A DNA stretch of 32,176 nucleotides from JBGPRB01 sp964422155 (GCA_964422155.1 CAYQZZ010000021.1:1-32176); one strand, 5' to 3'. Numbered from the stretch's first letter, positions 16,978-25,328 are shown. The notes: generated by a model from the letters alone, not told the origin. Translations and numbers: made by a program.

Positions 16978-17448
16978 ATGATGAAAAAAGAAGAAATACA
17001 AAAGAAAATTGAAGAGGCCAAGCAGCTTGTAGGGGGAGATCCAAAAGATCCTTTGAATCAAATTGCTTTTAGTGAGGTTTTACGTATATTGTTGCAATCT
17101 TTTACACAAACTTCCGAAAGTACTAATGATAACTCGAAAGCTATTGTAAAGCGAATGCAAATTAGCGAATTTTTAGCACAGACTAATATCAAGACAGAAA
17201 CAGATAGAGTTGTTGCGATTCTCTACCACCATTTTCATAATGGACAAGAATCTAGCTCAAGGGCAGAAATAATACAGGCATATAATAATGCTAGAGTACG
17301 TCAACCAGTTAATTTATCAGACGTGATAGCTAGATGTATTAGGAAAGGGCATATAATAGAGGCTTCCGAGCCAAAGGAAGGACAAAAAGTTTGGCAAATA
17401 ACTCAAACAGGTGAGAAATATATTGAAGAGAATTTTATTAATAAGTAA
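16978..17448 (+). CDS. Small winged-helix protein, island gene B
   Basis: 156 residues, starting 14 bp after gene A. Tandem ATGs at 16978 and 16981 are both possible; GGAG at 16971-16974 suits 16981 slightly better. The N-terminal half is helical (E-E-I-Q-K-K-I-E-E-A-K). Residues ~80-155 resemble a winged helix: R-V-V-A-I-L-Y-H-H-F, S-R-A-E-I-I-Q-A-Y, L-S-D-V-I-A-R-C-I-R-K-G-H-I-I-E, and a wing with W-Q-I-T-Q-T-G-E-K-Y-I, a common end for winged-helix domains. It shares domain layout but little obvious sequence with gene A. Function unknown. AT-rich like its neighbours, so probably acquired with them. Confidence 0.78.
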   Translation: MMKKEEIQKKIEEAKQLVGGDPKDPLNQIAFSEVLRILLQSFTQTSESTNDNSKAIVKRMQISEFLAQTNIKTETDRVVAILYHHFHNGQESSSRAEIIQAYNNARVRQPVNLSDVIARCIRKGHIIEASEPKEGQKVWQITQTGEKYIEENFINK

Positions 17449-17465
17449 CAATTTTTGATGTTAGT

Positions 17466-18209
17466 ATGCTAAACGAAATAAAAACTGAGCTCATTTCAAA
17501 TATTAACCGAGATATTGTGAATGAAATTTTTGAACATTATGATGTTTTGAAAACTTCATTTAGATTGCAGGATTGGGAAAAATGTTTACTTCGTGGAGGT
17601 AAGTTCAGCGAAGCAGTTATGAAAGCAATTCATTTAATCCATACCGGCAACACTGTAACCAAAATATCTGTAGAGGCAGAAATTAACGAAGTAAATAAAA
17701 GAACTGACCTACCAGATTCAATTAGGCTACTAATACCCAGAGCGATAAAGGTGATATATGATCACCGAAGTAAACGAGGTGGTGCACATAGCTCTTTTGA
17801 TCCAAATTCAATGGATTGTTCCATGATAGTTCCCATTTCTGACTGGATTATCGGTGAGCTTGTACGGCTATATTGCACTTCTGAACCAAACCTCGCAATG
17901 AAATTTGTAGCTGGAATTACAGTGAAATCTGCTCCATTCGTAGAGAAATTTGGTAAAGATTATATTGTTCTATTGAAAGGAGCATCAGCACGCCAAGAAA
18001 TTGCCCTTATATTATATACTCGCCACCCAAACCGTACTAAAACCAACGATCTAATTAAATGGATTCCAAATCACTCTGCTTCGAACATTCGTTTAAGTCT
18101 AGCAAACATGCGAAAAGCTAAATTAGCGCATTTTAATTCTAATGGTTATGTTTTTACAACTCTAGGAATCAAAACTACTGAAGAAGAAATATTCACGCAT
18201 TTAACCTAA
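17466..18209 (+). CDS. Island gene C: helical, possibly HEPN-like N-terminus with C-terminal winged helix
   Basis: 247 residues, 17 bp after gene B, with no clear ribosome site, so perhaps coupled. The N-terminal ~150 residues are mostly helical: L-R-G-G-K-F-S-E-A-V-M-K-A-I-H, then I-P-R-A-I-K-V-I-Y-D-H-R-S-K-R-G-G-A-H. R101 and H108 make an R-x6-H arrangement at the end of a helix, compatible with the R-x4-6-H motif of HEPN ribonucleases and abortive-infection proteins. This is a motif-level inference only. Residues ~175-245 form a third winged helix (R-Q-E-I-A-L-I-L-Y then S-N-I-R-L-S-L-A-N-M-R-K-A-K). As the largest product it is the likeliest effector. It may instead be a purely structural or regulatory protein. 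It converges on iorB with 36 bp between them. Confidence 0.76.
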   Translation: MLNEIKTELISNINRDIVNEIFEHYDVLKTSFRLQDWEKCLLRGGKFSEAVMKAIHLIHTGNTVTKISVEAEINEVNKRTDLPDSIRLLIPRAIKVIYDHRSKRGGAHSSFDPNSMDCSMIVPISDWIIGELVRLYCTSEPNLAMKFVAGITVKSAPFVEKFGKDYIVLLKGASARQEIALILYTRHPNRTKTNDLIKWIPNHSASNIRLSLANMRKAKLAHFNSNGYVFTTLGIKTTEEEIFTHLT

Positions 18210-18245
18210 CTTTAATTCCTATAATAATATCCCTTAATGTTAATT

Positions 18246-18869
18246 TTATACTGCCGCGCCTTTCAGGGCTTTCTGGACTTCCTGATAACCCAGGTCGAAA
18301 GCCTTGATGTTTGTCTCGCCGACCTTTGCCTTGAAACGGGAGAGTATGACTTCTTTAGCGATGGCATCCGATACAGGCATGAGGCCGGTACCGAACAAAG
18401 CGCCGAGCATCACAACATTAGCTGCCTGCAAGCTGCCGGCCTGTTTGGCGAGCCCGCTCGCATCCAGAGTGATGATACGGCTGGTAACCTCACGGAGTTT
18501 GGCGATTATTTCATCCCGGGTGGGATAACCGCTCTTGCCCAGATAGACGGTATACGGTAGAACAGTGGTGGTATTGAGGACGACAACGCTGTTTTTGGCC
18601 AGATAGTGTATGTTCCGCAGCGCTTCCGACGGTTCCACGGCGATAAGGACATTGCACTTGCCTTCCGGCGTCATCGGGGCGATAGCGTCGCCCCCCAACC
18701 GGAGATTGCTGAACACGGAACCTCCCCTCTGCGCCATCCCCAGCACCTCCGAACCTTTCACGGCGACCTTGCCTCTAACGGCCGCGTTGCCGATCAGTTC
18801 AGACATCAGGACGACGCCCTGTCCGCCGACCCCGCATATAATTATGTTAATCTCATTCTTCGTAGCCAT
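18246..18869 (-). CDS. iorB: Indolepyruvate:ferredoxin oxidoreductase, beta subunit
   Basis: 207 residues, typical IorB. N-terminal I-I-I-C-G-V-G-G-Q-G-V-V is the POR/IOR gamma-type signature, followed by V-K-G-S-E-V-L-G-M-A-Q-R-G-G-S-V. With IorA it oxidatively decarboxylates aryl pyruvates (from Trp, Phe, Tyr) to aryl-acetyl-CoA, reducing ferredoxin; it runs in reverse in some anaerobes. The ATG follows the iorA stop by one base, and GGAGT inside the iorA end supplies the ribosome site, so the pair is translationally coupled. Oxygen-sensitive cytosolic complex. It ends against the AT-rich island. Confidence 0.95.
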   Translation of the reverse strand: MATKNEINIIICGVGGQGVVLMSELIGNAAVRGKVAVKGSEVLGMAQRGGSVFSNLRLGGDAIAPMTPEGKCNVLIAVEPSEALRNIHYLAKNSVVVLNTTTVLPYTVYLGKSGYPTRDEIIAKLREVTSRIITLDASGLAKQAGSLQAANVVMLGALFGTGLMPVSDAIAKEVILSRFKAKVGETNIKAFDLGYQEVQKALKGAAV

Positions 18870-18870
18870 G

Positions 18871-21800
18871 TTATACTCCTGCTTTTATTGCATCGTGCGG
18901 GCAGACCAGGGCACAGACCCCGCAGCCCGGACACCCGGCAGCATCTACCGTTACCCTGCCGTTCTCCGTGATAAGGGCGGGACAGCCCAGCAGATTAATA
19001 CAGATACGGCAATCGCAGGAAAGGCACCGCTTCGCTTCTTTAACGGCTGCGTCTCTGCTCAAGCCAAGCTCGACCTCTTTGAAATTGCCTTTTCTCCGAG
19101 CGATGGGCAGCGCCGGCATTGCCGACCTCGACTCTTTATCGATGCCCCAGGTATCCACGATTAATTTGCTTTCAAAAACGGCTTCGCCTTCCCGGCCGGT
19201 ATCGAGAGGCTCACCCTTTAAATACCTATCGATAGAGATAGCGGCCTTTCTCCCCGCCGCCAAAGCCTGGATGACTGTGGCTGCCCCGGTGACGGCATCA
19301 CCGCCGGCAAAAATTCCCCTGATACCGGTCTCCAGCGTCAGGGGGTCGGCTTTGATATAGCCATCCCGATTCAATCGGGAAGCCGTTTCCCCAATCATAA
19401 ATGAGAGGTCGGGCTCCTCCCCGACGGCGGCAATTATCAGGCCGGTCTCGATAACGAACTCGGAGCCAGCCACCGGTATGGGCCTTCGCCGCCCACTTTC
19501 ATCCGCCTCCCCCAGTTTCATTTTAATGCACTCCAGTCCGGCGACCCTGCCAGCTTTAGCTACTACCCGCTTCGGGCCGGACAGAAGCTGTATCTTGACT
19601 CCTTCACGCTCGGCTTCGGTGATTTCCTCAGCGATGGCCGGCATCTCCGCTCTCGAACGGCGATAAACGATGTTCACATCTTTAAAACCGAGCCGCACGC
19701 AGGTACGAGCGCAGTCGATAGCTACGTTACCGCCTCCCACCACCACCACCTTATCCTCGACCTTTACCTTCTCACCGACATTGATGCGATAAAGAAACTC
19801 GGTGCCATCGATGACACCGCTTATTTTTTCATTCTCAATGCCGAGGCTTCTACCCTTATGAGCGCCGACAGCGATAAAGACGGCATTATATTCCTTCTTT
19901 AAATCAGAAAGCTTAATATCCTTGCCGACCCGGGTATTCAACCTGATATCCACGCCCAGCCTGCTGATAATATCCGTTTCTTTATCGAGGATGTCCCGGG
20001 GCAAACGGAACTCGGGAATGCCCACCGCCATCATGCCACCCAGCTTAGGCAGAGCTTCAAAGACGGTTACTCTATAGCCGGCCTTACTGAGGTCGTAAGC
20101 CGCCATGATACCGGCCGGGCCACCTCCGACGATAGCTACTTTCTCTTTCTTCTCGGCAGCGATGGAATAATCATCGACAGACCTGCCGAAGTCCGTGGCG
20201 CTCCTCTTGAGGGCGTTGATGGCGATAGCTTCCTCGACCTCATGCCGCTTGCATTTGCCTTCGCAGGGACGCGTGCAGATTCTACCGATGGTGGCGGGGA
20301 AGGGCAGCGTTTTCTTTATCAGGGCCAGCGCTTCATCGAATTTGCCATCTTTAATCAGGCCGATATAGCCGCGGATATCGATATGCAGGGGGCAGGTGGC
20401 CTGGCAGTAAGGCGGGCTGCCAGCCAGGCATTTCTCCGGGTCGACCACATAGGGCAGGGTCTTTTCACCGGTTTTTCTCTTCTCCCGCTGGTCGATGATA
20501 TTACAGAGCCGGCGGGCAACGATAAGCGAAGGCCCCTTGAATTTTATAGCTTTTTCCAGGACATCGATGAGCCTGGGGAGGTCAAAGGCATCAACGACCT
20601 CGACGAATTTTACGCCGCTGGCCCGGGCGATATCTTCAATCTTGATATCGAGGGTGGCATCGCCGGTGGCGCCGGGGTGCGGCTGAAAGCCGGTCATGCC
20701 GGTGGTCGAGTTGTCCAGCACGACCATCGTCACATTGGATTTGTTATAGACGGCGTTTATCATCGGGGGGATGCCGGAATGGAAAAAGGTGGAATCGCCG
20801 AGGTGAGCTACAACAGGCGCATCGAGAACATGAGCGAATCCGTCAGCTAAACCGAAAGCGCCGCCCATGCAGATGGCGACATCGTCGGCGTTCAGCGGCG
20901 CATTAGCCCCGAGGGCATAGCAGCCAATATCGCTCGTCTTTACCGGCTCGATGCCGGTCTCCTGCTGATATTTGCGACAGGCGATATTGATGGCATATAA
21001 AGAAGCACGGTGCGGGCAGCCAGCGCACATCGTCGGGGGACGCAGGGGCAGTAGCGCCGCTGTTTCCTCTTTTATCCTGTCCAGCTGCGCGAAATCAATC
21101 GGCGGTTTTGTCCCCATGAGCTTGCTGAGCGCTTCGGCGACCTGACGCGTCGAAAGCTCCCCTACCAGCGACAGGACATCCTTGCCATGAATCTTAGCGA
21201 GAATTCCGGCATCTTCAGCGACAACCTTGACCGCGTCCTCGACGAACGGCTCCAGCTCCTCGACAACAAGCAATTCCGGCACCGATTTGAGCAACTGCTC
21301 CGTCAGCCTGGCCGGCAAGGGGTATGGCGTGCCGATTTTCAGCACGGAAATTTTATCCTCCAGTCCCATCCACCTGATAGCCTCCAGGGCGTAGCCGTAG
21401 GAGATGCCGCTGGTAATAACACCAAGTTTGGCTCCCTTTTTAAGCGTCAGCTGGTTATAAGGCAGAGTGTCCACCATTCCCTTTATTTTTGCCATCCGCT
21501 GCACCACCAGTCGGCGGTTTACGCGGAAATTGGCCGGCAGGCAGACGAGCCTGACCGGGTCTTTAACGAACTTTCCCTGCCTTTTCTCCTTGATAATTTC
21601 CCCTAGTGATACATCGCTGCGGGCATGGCCGATACGAGTCACGGAGCGCAGCATGAACATCTGGCCGAACTCCTCGGAGAGACGGAAGGCATCCACCATC
21701 ATGTCCTTGGCTTCCTGAGCGGTGGCAGGCTCCAGCACCGGAATGTAAGCCTGGCGGGCTATATAACGGTTGTCCTGCTCGTTCTGGGAGCTCCACTGGC

Positions 21801-22167
21801 CGGGGTCATCCGCGGTAATCAGCACCAATCCCCCGAGACCCATATAGCTGGCCGACATGAGCGGGTCGTGGGCGACATTCACACCAACGTGCTTCATAAT
21901 CGAAAGCGACCTCAAGCCGCTGATAGCGCCCGCCATAGCCACTTCCAGGGCCACTTTTTCGTTGATTGACCACTCGGCATACATGCCGGTCTCTTTAGCA
22001 TTGCTTACCAGCGTCTCGGTGATTTCACTGGAAGGCGTGCCGGGGTAAGACGCCACGACCTGGACGCCGGCCTCGATAGCCCCACGGGCGATGGCCTCGT
22101 TACCGAGCATGAAGAGCCGGGCGCCGGGGGCATCGGAGGTTATCGTTATTTCAGCTACCTTGTTCAA
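18871..22167 (-). CDS. iorA: Indolepyruvate:ferredoxin oxidoreductase alpha subunit fused to a GltD-like NAD(P)H:flavin module and ferredoxin domain
   Basis: 1098 residues, against the usual ~600 for IorA. Residues ~1-370 are the pyrimidine-binding and transketolase C-terminal halves (S-Y-P-G-T-P-S-S-E-I). Residues ~375-560 are the TPP domain (M-C-A-G-C-P-H-R; G-D-S-T-F-F-H; L-D-N-S-T-T-G-M-T-G). Residues ~575-660 are a Cys-rich Fe-S domain of the GltD/DPD type (C-x7-C-x3-C-P, then C-T-R-P-C-E-G-K-C). Residues ~676-1040 carry two dinucleotide folds (G-G-G-P-A-G and G-G-G-N-V-A) for FAD and NAD(P). The end has C-L-S-C-D-C-R-I-C and C-P-G-C-G-V-C-A-L-V-C-P, normal IorA ferredoxin motifs. Inference: electrons pass between NAD(P)H and the IOR reaction within one polypeptide. 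It starts at TTG 22167 with AGGAGG 7 bp upstream. The reading frame is intact throughout. Confidence 0.93.
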   Translation of the reverse strand: MNKVAEITITSDAPGARLFMLGNEAIARGAIEAGVQVVASYPGTPSSEITETLVSNAKETGMYAEWSINEKVALEVAMAGAISGLRSLSIMKHVGVNVAHDPLMSASYMGLGGLVLITADDPGQWSSQNEQDNRYIARQAYIPVLEPATAQEAKDMMVDAFRLSEEFGQMFMLRSVTRIGHARSDVSLGEIIKEKRQGKFVKDPVRLVCLPANFRVNRRLVVQRMAKIKGMVDTLPYNQLTLKKGAKLGVITSGISYGYALEAIRWMGLEDKISVLKIGTPYPLPARLTEQLLKSVPELLVVEELEPFVEDAVKVVAEDAGILAKIHGKDVLSLVGELSTRQVAEALSKLMGTKPPIDFAQLDRIKEETAALLPLRPPTMCAGCPHRASLYAINIACRKYQQETGIEPVKTSDIGCYALGANAPLNADDVAICMGGAFGLADGFAHVLDAPVVAHLGDSTFFHSGIPPMINAVYNKSNVTMVVLDNSTTGMTGFQPHPGATGDATLDIKIEDIARASGVKFVEVVDAFDLPRLIDVLEKAIKFKGPSLIVARRLCNIIDQREKRKTGEKTLPYVVDPEKCLAGSPPYCQATCPLHIDIRGYIGLIKDGKFDEALALIKKTLPFPATIGRICTRPCEGKCKRHEVEEAIAINALKRSATDFGRSVDDYSIAAEKKEKVAIVGGGPAGIMAAYDLSKAGYRVTVFEALPKLGGMMAVGIPEFRLPRDILDKETDIISRLGVDIRLNTRVGKDIKLSDLKKEYNAVFIAVGAHKGRSLGIENEKISGVIDGTEFLYRINVGEKVKVEDKVVVVGGGNVAIDCARTCVRLGFKDVNIVYRRSRAEMPAIAEEITEAEREGVKIQLLSGPKRVVAKAGRVAGLECIKMKLGEADESGRRRPIPVAGSEFVIETGLIIAAVGEEPDLSFMIGETASRLNRDGYIKADPLTLETGIRGIFAGGDAVTGAATVIQALAAGRKAAISIDRYLKGEPLDTGREGEAVFESKLIVDTWGIDKESRSAMPALPIARRKGNFKEVELGLSRDAAVKEAKRCLSCDCRICINLLGCPALITENGRVTVDAAGCPGCGVCALVCPHDAIKAGV

Positions 22168-22296
22168 GACAGTCCTCCTGACCAGAGCATGAACTACTCT
22201 ATGGGTAATTGCAGCTTTTATTTACTAAGAGAGAAACGGACAATTTTGAATCAAATCTGTAAGAGAAATTAAGGTTTCTCCAGCTATATTTTACAC

Positions 22297-22351
22297 GTTT
22301 GTAAGCGTGCTTAGCAAACCACTTGACAATAAAAGAGACTTGATGTATTAT
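22297..22351 (+). promoter_or_regulatory. Promoter of the SnoaL-like array with adjacent imperfect palindrome
   Basis: TTGACA (22323-22328), 17-bp spacer, TATTAT (22346-22351). Immediately upstream, 22297-22319 is an imperfect inverted repeat (GTTTG..AAGC / GCTT..CAAAC) that could be an operator. A smaller repeat, GAGAAA/TTTCTC, lies at 22263-22280. The 237-bp divergent region to iorA holds no gene. Confidence 0.65.
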
Positions 22352-22404
22352 CATGTCACTCTGAAAAGAGGTCACACATTAATTAATAATAAGGAGGAGT
22401 TAAA

Positions 22405-22809
22405 ATGTCAATCAAAGATTTCGCGGAGAAGTTTATCAAAGCTGAAAACGATGCTTTTCAGAAAGGCGATTTTACTGCCTTGGCGAAACTGGAAGACCCT
22501 TATGTGGTCTATCATATGTATCAACTTCCCGCAGAAGTGGTGGGGCATGAAGCACATAAGCAGGATATTATTCGTTCACAGCAGGGAGTATCTTTTACCA
22601 AACTGGAATTTCAGTATTTAACCGGCGAAGGCAACCTCTTCGCACTATCCCTCAAAACAAACGCTAGAATTACCGGTGAAAATCCGCGCTCTTCAATCCC
22701 AATGCCTGTTGGGAAAAACGTCTCAGGCGATTACCTCGTTATTTGCCGTGTAAAGAAAGGTAAGGTTATCGAGGGCTGGGCAAACGGTTACAGGACAATT
22801 TTAGATTAA
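22405..22809 (+). CDS. SnoaL-like (NTF2-fold) protein, tandem copy 1
   Basis: 134 residues, first of four consecutive paralogs. The pattern of an N-terminal helix (I-K-D-F-A-E-K-F-I-K-A-E), E-D-P-Y-V-V-Y-H, E-A-H-K-Q, then T-G-E-G-N-L-F-A-L, and a final strand K-G-K-V-I-E-G-W-A-N-G fits the SnoaL-like/ester-cyclase NTF2 superfamily: small cone-shaped barrels that bind or isomerise hydrophobic ligands. The segment before the last strands diverges from the others (S-I-P-M-P-V-G-K instead of P-G-F-P-P-x-G-K). AAGGAGGAG precedes the ATG. No signal peptide. Ligand unknown. Confidence 0.85.
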   Translation: MSIKDFAEKFIKAENDAFQKGDFTALAKLEDPYVVYHMYQLPAEVVGHEAHKQDIIRSQQGVSFTKLEFQYLTGEGNLFALSLKTNARITGENPRSSIPMPVGKNVSGDYLVICRVKKGKVIEGWANGYRTILD

Positions 22810-22831
22810 CAAAATAACAGGAGGTAATAAA

Positions 22832-23233
22832 ATGAACATTAAAGATTTCGCGGAGAAATTCATCAAAGCCGAGGAAGAAGCTTTCCTGACAGGCAATTGT
22901 GACGCGCTGGAGAAACTGGAAGACCCCAAGATAGTTTTTCATTTTTTTGCTCTTAACCAGGAACTTGCGGGATTTGAAGCGCATAAGCAGTACATTCTGG
23001 GAATGCGGCAGGCGGCTCCCGGTATCCGCGCGGAGTGGAAGTATATCACCGGCGAAGGTAATCTCTTCACGGCTCTGTTTAAAACAAGCGGCGCTAAGTT
23101 CACGGGTACGGTGCCTGGCTTTCCCCCGCCCACCGGTAAAGAAGTAATAGTTTCTTCCCTCTTTGTTTTCCGTTTAAAGAGCGGCAAGGTTGTCGAAGCC
23201 TGGTCAAATGGCACTATCACGGGTTTAAGCTAA
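22832..23233 (+). CDS. SnoaL-like (NTF2-fold) protein, tandem copy 2
   Basis: 133 residues, 22 bp after copy 1, with its own AGGAGG. It keeps the family core (K-D-F-A-E-K-F-I-K-A-E, E-D-P-K-I-V-F-H, I-T-G-E-G-N-L-F-T-A-L, V-P-G-F-P-P-P-T-G-K-E). The last strand reads G-K-V-V-E-A-W-S-N-G. The Phe-rich stretch F-H-F-F-A-L replaces the more polar segment of its neighbours and would line the pocket, suggesting a different ligand preference. Same operon as copies 1, 3 and 4. Confidence 0.85.
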   Translation: MNIKDFAEKFIKAEEEAFLTGNCDALEKLEDPKIVFHFFALNQELAGFEAHKQYILGMRQAAPGIRAEWKYITGEGNLFTALFKTSGAKFTGTVPGFPPPTGKEVIVSSLFVFRLKSGKVVEAWSNGTITGLS

Positions 23234-23255
23234 CAAAATATAAGGAGGTAGTCAC

Positions 23256-23669
23256 ATGTCAATCAAAGAGTTCGCGGAGAAATTAATCAAAGCAGAGGAT
23301 GAGGCCTGGAAAGGTAATTGTGACGCACTGGAGAAATTGGAAGACCCTAATGTAGTCTATCATTTACAGCCCCCAAGTCCAGATATGGTGGGGTGGGAAG
23401 CGCACAAGCAATATTTCATAGGAGCGCGGATGGCACTTTCCGACATCAATCAGGAGTGGCAGTATTTAACCGGCGAAGGCAACCTCTTCGCGCTTTCGTA
23501 TAAAGCACACTATATCTCTACGGGTAAAGTGCCGGGGTTTCCACCCGCGGGCAAAGAAATAACCAGCGATTCTCTCTTTCTTTTCCGTCTAAAGAACGGC
23601 AGGATTATCGAGGCATGGATAAACGGCACCACCACAGGCTTAGATTTGTCAGCCCTTTCGGGGAAATAG
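23256..23669 (+). CDS. SnoaL-like (NTF2-fold) protein, tandem copy 3
   Basis: 137 residues, 22 bp after copy 2, with AAGGAGGT ahead of the ATG. It is most similar to copy 4 in the C-terminal half (V-P-G-F-P-P-A-G-K-E-I-T, then D-S-L-F-L-F, then T-T-G-L-D), implying the most recent duplication produced 3 and 4. Core motifs are intact and there is no frameshift. Predicted cytosolic ligand-binding or isomerase-type barrel; function unproven. Confidence 0.85.
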   Translation: MSIKEFAEKLIKAEDEAWKGNCDALEKLEDPNVVYHLQPPSPDMVGWEAHKQYFIGARMALSDINQEWQYLTGEGNLFALSYKAHYISTGKVPGFPPAGKEITSDSLFLFRLKNGRIIEAWINGTTTGLDLSALSGK

Positions 23670-23728
23670 CTCGGTGTTGTACCGCTGATGGGACAGAAAT
23701 AAAACAATAAATATAAGGAGGTAGTTAA

Positions 23729-24142
23729 ATGTCAACCAAAGATTTCGCGGAAAAACTCATCAAAGCCTATGACGAAGCCTTACTGAAAGGCAATACAAAA
23801 CCTCTGAAAGCGCTAGAAGACCCAAATGTAGTTTATCACATGGGCTTCAGAGGGGACATTGTCGGCTCTGACGCTCATGAGCAGGACATCTTGGGCTCAC
23901 GGATGGCGTTATCTGATATTAAAGTGGAATGGAAGTACCTGACCGGCGAAGGCAATCTATTAGCACTTTCATACAAAGCGCTATATGTCTCTAGCGGTAA
24001 AGTGCCGGGCTTTCCACCCGCAGGCAAAGAAATTACCGCCGATTCTCTCTTTCTTTTCCATCTAAAGAACGATAAGATTAAGGAAGTTTGGATGAACGGT
24101 TACACCACAGGTTTAGATGTAACGGCCTATTTGAAAAAGTAG
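23729..24142 (+). CDS. SnoaL-like (NTF2-fold) protein, tandem copy 4
   Basis: 137 residues, separated from copy 3 by a longer 59-bp spacer but with the same AAGGAGGT ribosome site. The core E-D-P-N-V-V-Y-H, L-T-G-E-G-N-L-L-A-L and P-G-F-P-P-A-G-K-E-I-T-A-D are kept. The penultimate strand is changed to N-D-K-I-K-E-V-W-M-N-G. It is the last of the array and converges on the zinc dehydrogenase gene 18 bp away. Confidence 0.85.
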   Translation: MSTKDFAEKLIKAYDEALLKGNTKPLKALEDPNVVYHMGFRGDIVGSDAHEQDILGSRMALSDIKVEWKYLTGEGNLLALSYKALYVSSGKVPGFPPAGKEITADSLFLFHLKNDKIKEVWMNGYTTGLDVTAYLKK

Positions 24143-24160
24143 TTTTATATAACACCGCTT

Positions 24161-25252
24161 TTAAAACATTATTACGTTGCGTATGACCTCGCCCTTTTCC
24201 ATGGATGCCAGTGCTTCGTTAATCTTCTCGAAGGGATAGTGACCGGAAACAAGCTCGTCCAGCTTGAGCCGCCCGATTTTATATAACTCTATCAGGCGGG
24301 GAACATCTATCCTGAGTCGGACAGCTCCCATGGCGCTGCCTGTGAGCTTCCTCCCCCGCATAAAGTCGGTCGGTGTGAAAGCGGATAGCTGCTCGCCATG
24401 ACCGTGCCCGATGACCACCGTGGTGCCAGACTGGGCTGACATCAAAAATCCCTGACGCAGGATTTCGATGCCCGCCACCGCCACGATGACGTAGTCCGCC
24501 CCGCGACCGTAAGTAAGCTCCTGGACCTTCTTGATGGGGTCTTTTTCCTTTTTCGCGTTGACCGTATGTGTTGCCCCGAAAACTCTGGCTGTCTCCAGCT
24601 TGCTGTCACGAACGTCCACCGCAATAACCGGATAAGCCCCGGAAAAGACCGCCCCCTGTATAGCGTTAAGGCCGACGCCCCCGCAGCCTATGACCGCTAC
24701 ACTGCTGTTAATGGTAACCCTGGCACGGTTGACCACCGCCCCGAACCCCGATATAACGCCACAGGCAAGCAGGCATGCCCGGTCCATGGGCAAGTCCGCC
24801 GGTATTTTCACCAGGTTAACTTCGGGAATGGTAGCATATTCGGCAAAGCCGGCCACGGCGCCGGCATACTGCGTGAGGCGCTCTCCTTTCTTGTTGACAT
24901 ATCTCCCCTTGCCGAACAGATAAAGCCTGTTAGTCATGCACAGGTCGGGTTGACCGACACGGCAATAGTAACACTGCCCGCAGCCCTCCGGTATAATGCT
25001 GGCAATCACGGGGTCGCCGGGTTTCACGTAGGTAACATCCTCCCCCACTTCTTCCACGTATCCGGCGATTTCATGACCGGGAACGGCTGGCAGGGGCAGA
25101 TTGCCGTGCTCACCCTTCATGGCGTGGATGTCGCTGTGGCAGATGGCAGTCGCCGCCATGCGTATTTTTACCTCACCCCTCCCCGGCGGGTCTAAAGTCA
25201 CCTCCTCAATAACCAGAGGTTTCCCGAATTCATAACAGACAGCCGCTTTCAT
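24161..25252 (-). CDS. Zinc-dependent alcohol dehydrogenase (MDR superfamily)
   Basis: 363 residues. Catalytic zinc ligands C38, H59 and E60 (G-H-E) are present, and a Cys near residue 163 (L-A-C-G-V) fits the last ligand. The structural zinc lobe is complete: C90, C93, C96 and C104. The nucleotide fold has V-I-G-C-G-G-V-G near residue 186, followed by V-D-V-R with Asp at the end of strand 2, favouring NAD over NADP. The sequence is closest to the medium-chain class that includes class III-like and aryl-alcohol dehydrogenases; substrate not determinable. AAGGAGGT lies 4 bp before the ATG. It may convert an aldehyde or alcohol made by the neighbouring genes, but its opposite orientation weakens that link. 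Confidence 0.93.
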   Translation of the reverse strand: MKAAVCYEFGKPLVIEEVTLDPPGRGEVKIRMAATAICHSDIHAMKGEHGNLPLPAVPGHEIAGYVEEVGEDVTYVKPGDPVIASIIPEGCGQCYYCRVGQPDLCMTNRLYLFGKGRYVNKKGERLTQYAGAVAGFAEYATIPEVNLVKIPADLPMDRACLLACGVISGFGAVVNRARVTINSSVAVIGCGGVGLNAIQGAVFSGAYPVIAVDVRDSKLETARVFGATHTVNAKKEKDPIKKVQELTYGRGADYVIVAVAGIEILRQGFLMSAQSGTTVVIGHGHGEQLSAFTPTDFMRGRKLTGSAMGAVRLRIDVPRLIELYKIGRLKLDELVSGHYPFEKINEALASMEKGEVIRNVIMF

Positions 25253-25328
25253 ACTACCTCCTTATAAAAATACTAAATCATCGCACTAAACAAGCTGTAA
25301 AAGCAGTCTATACATCATGAATAACAAA

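Noticed and set aside
16199..18240. Prophage or transposon remnant
   Set aside because: No integrase, transposase, tRNA attachment site or terminal repeats are visible; only AT-richness suggests transfer.
20242..20850. Plus-strand reading frame (202 codons) opposite iorA
   Set aside because: It overlaps conserved Fe-S and TPP-domain coding sequence on the other strand and shows no family signature.
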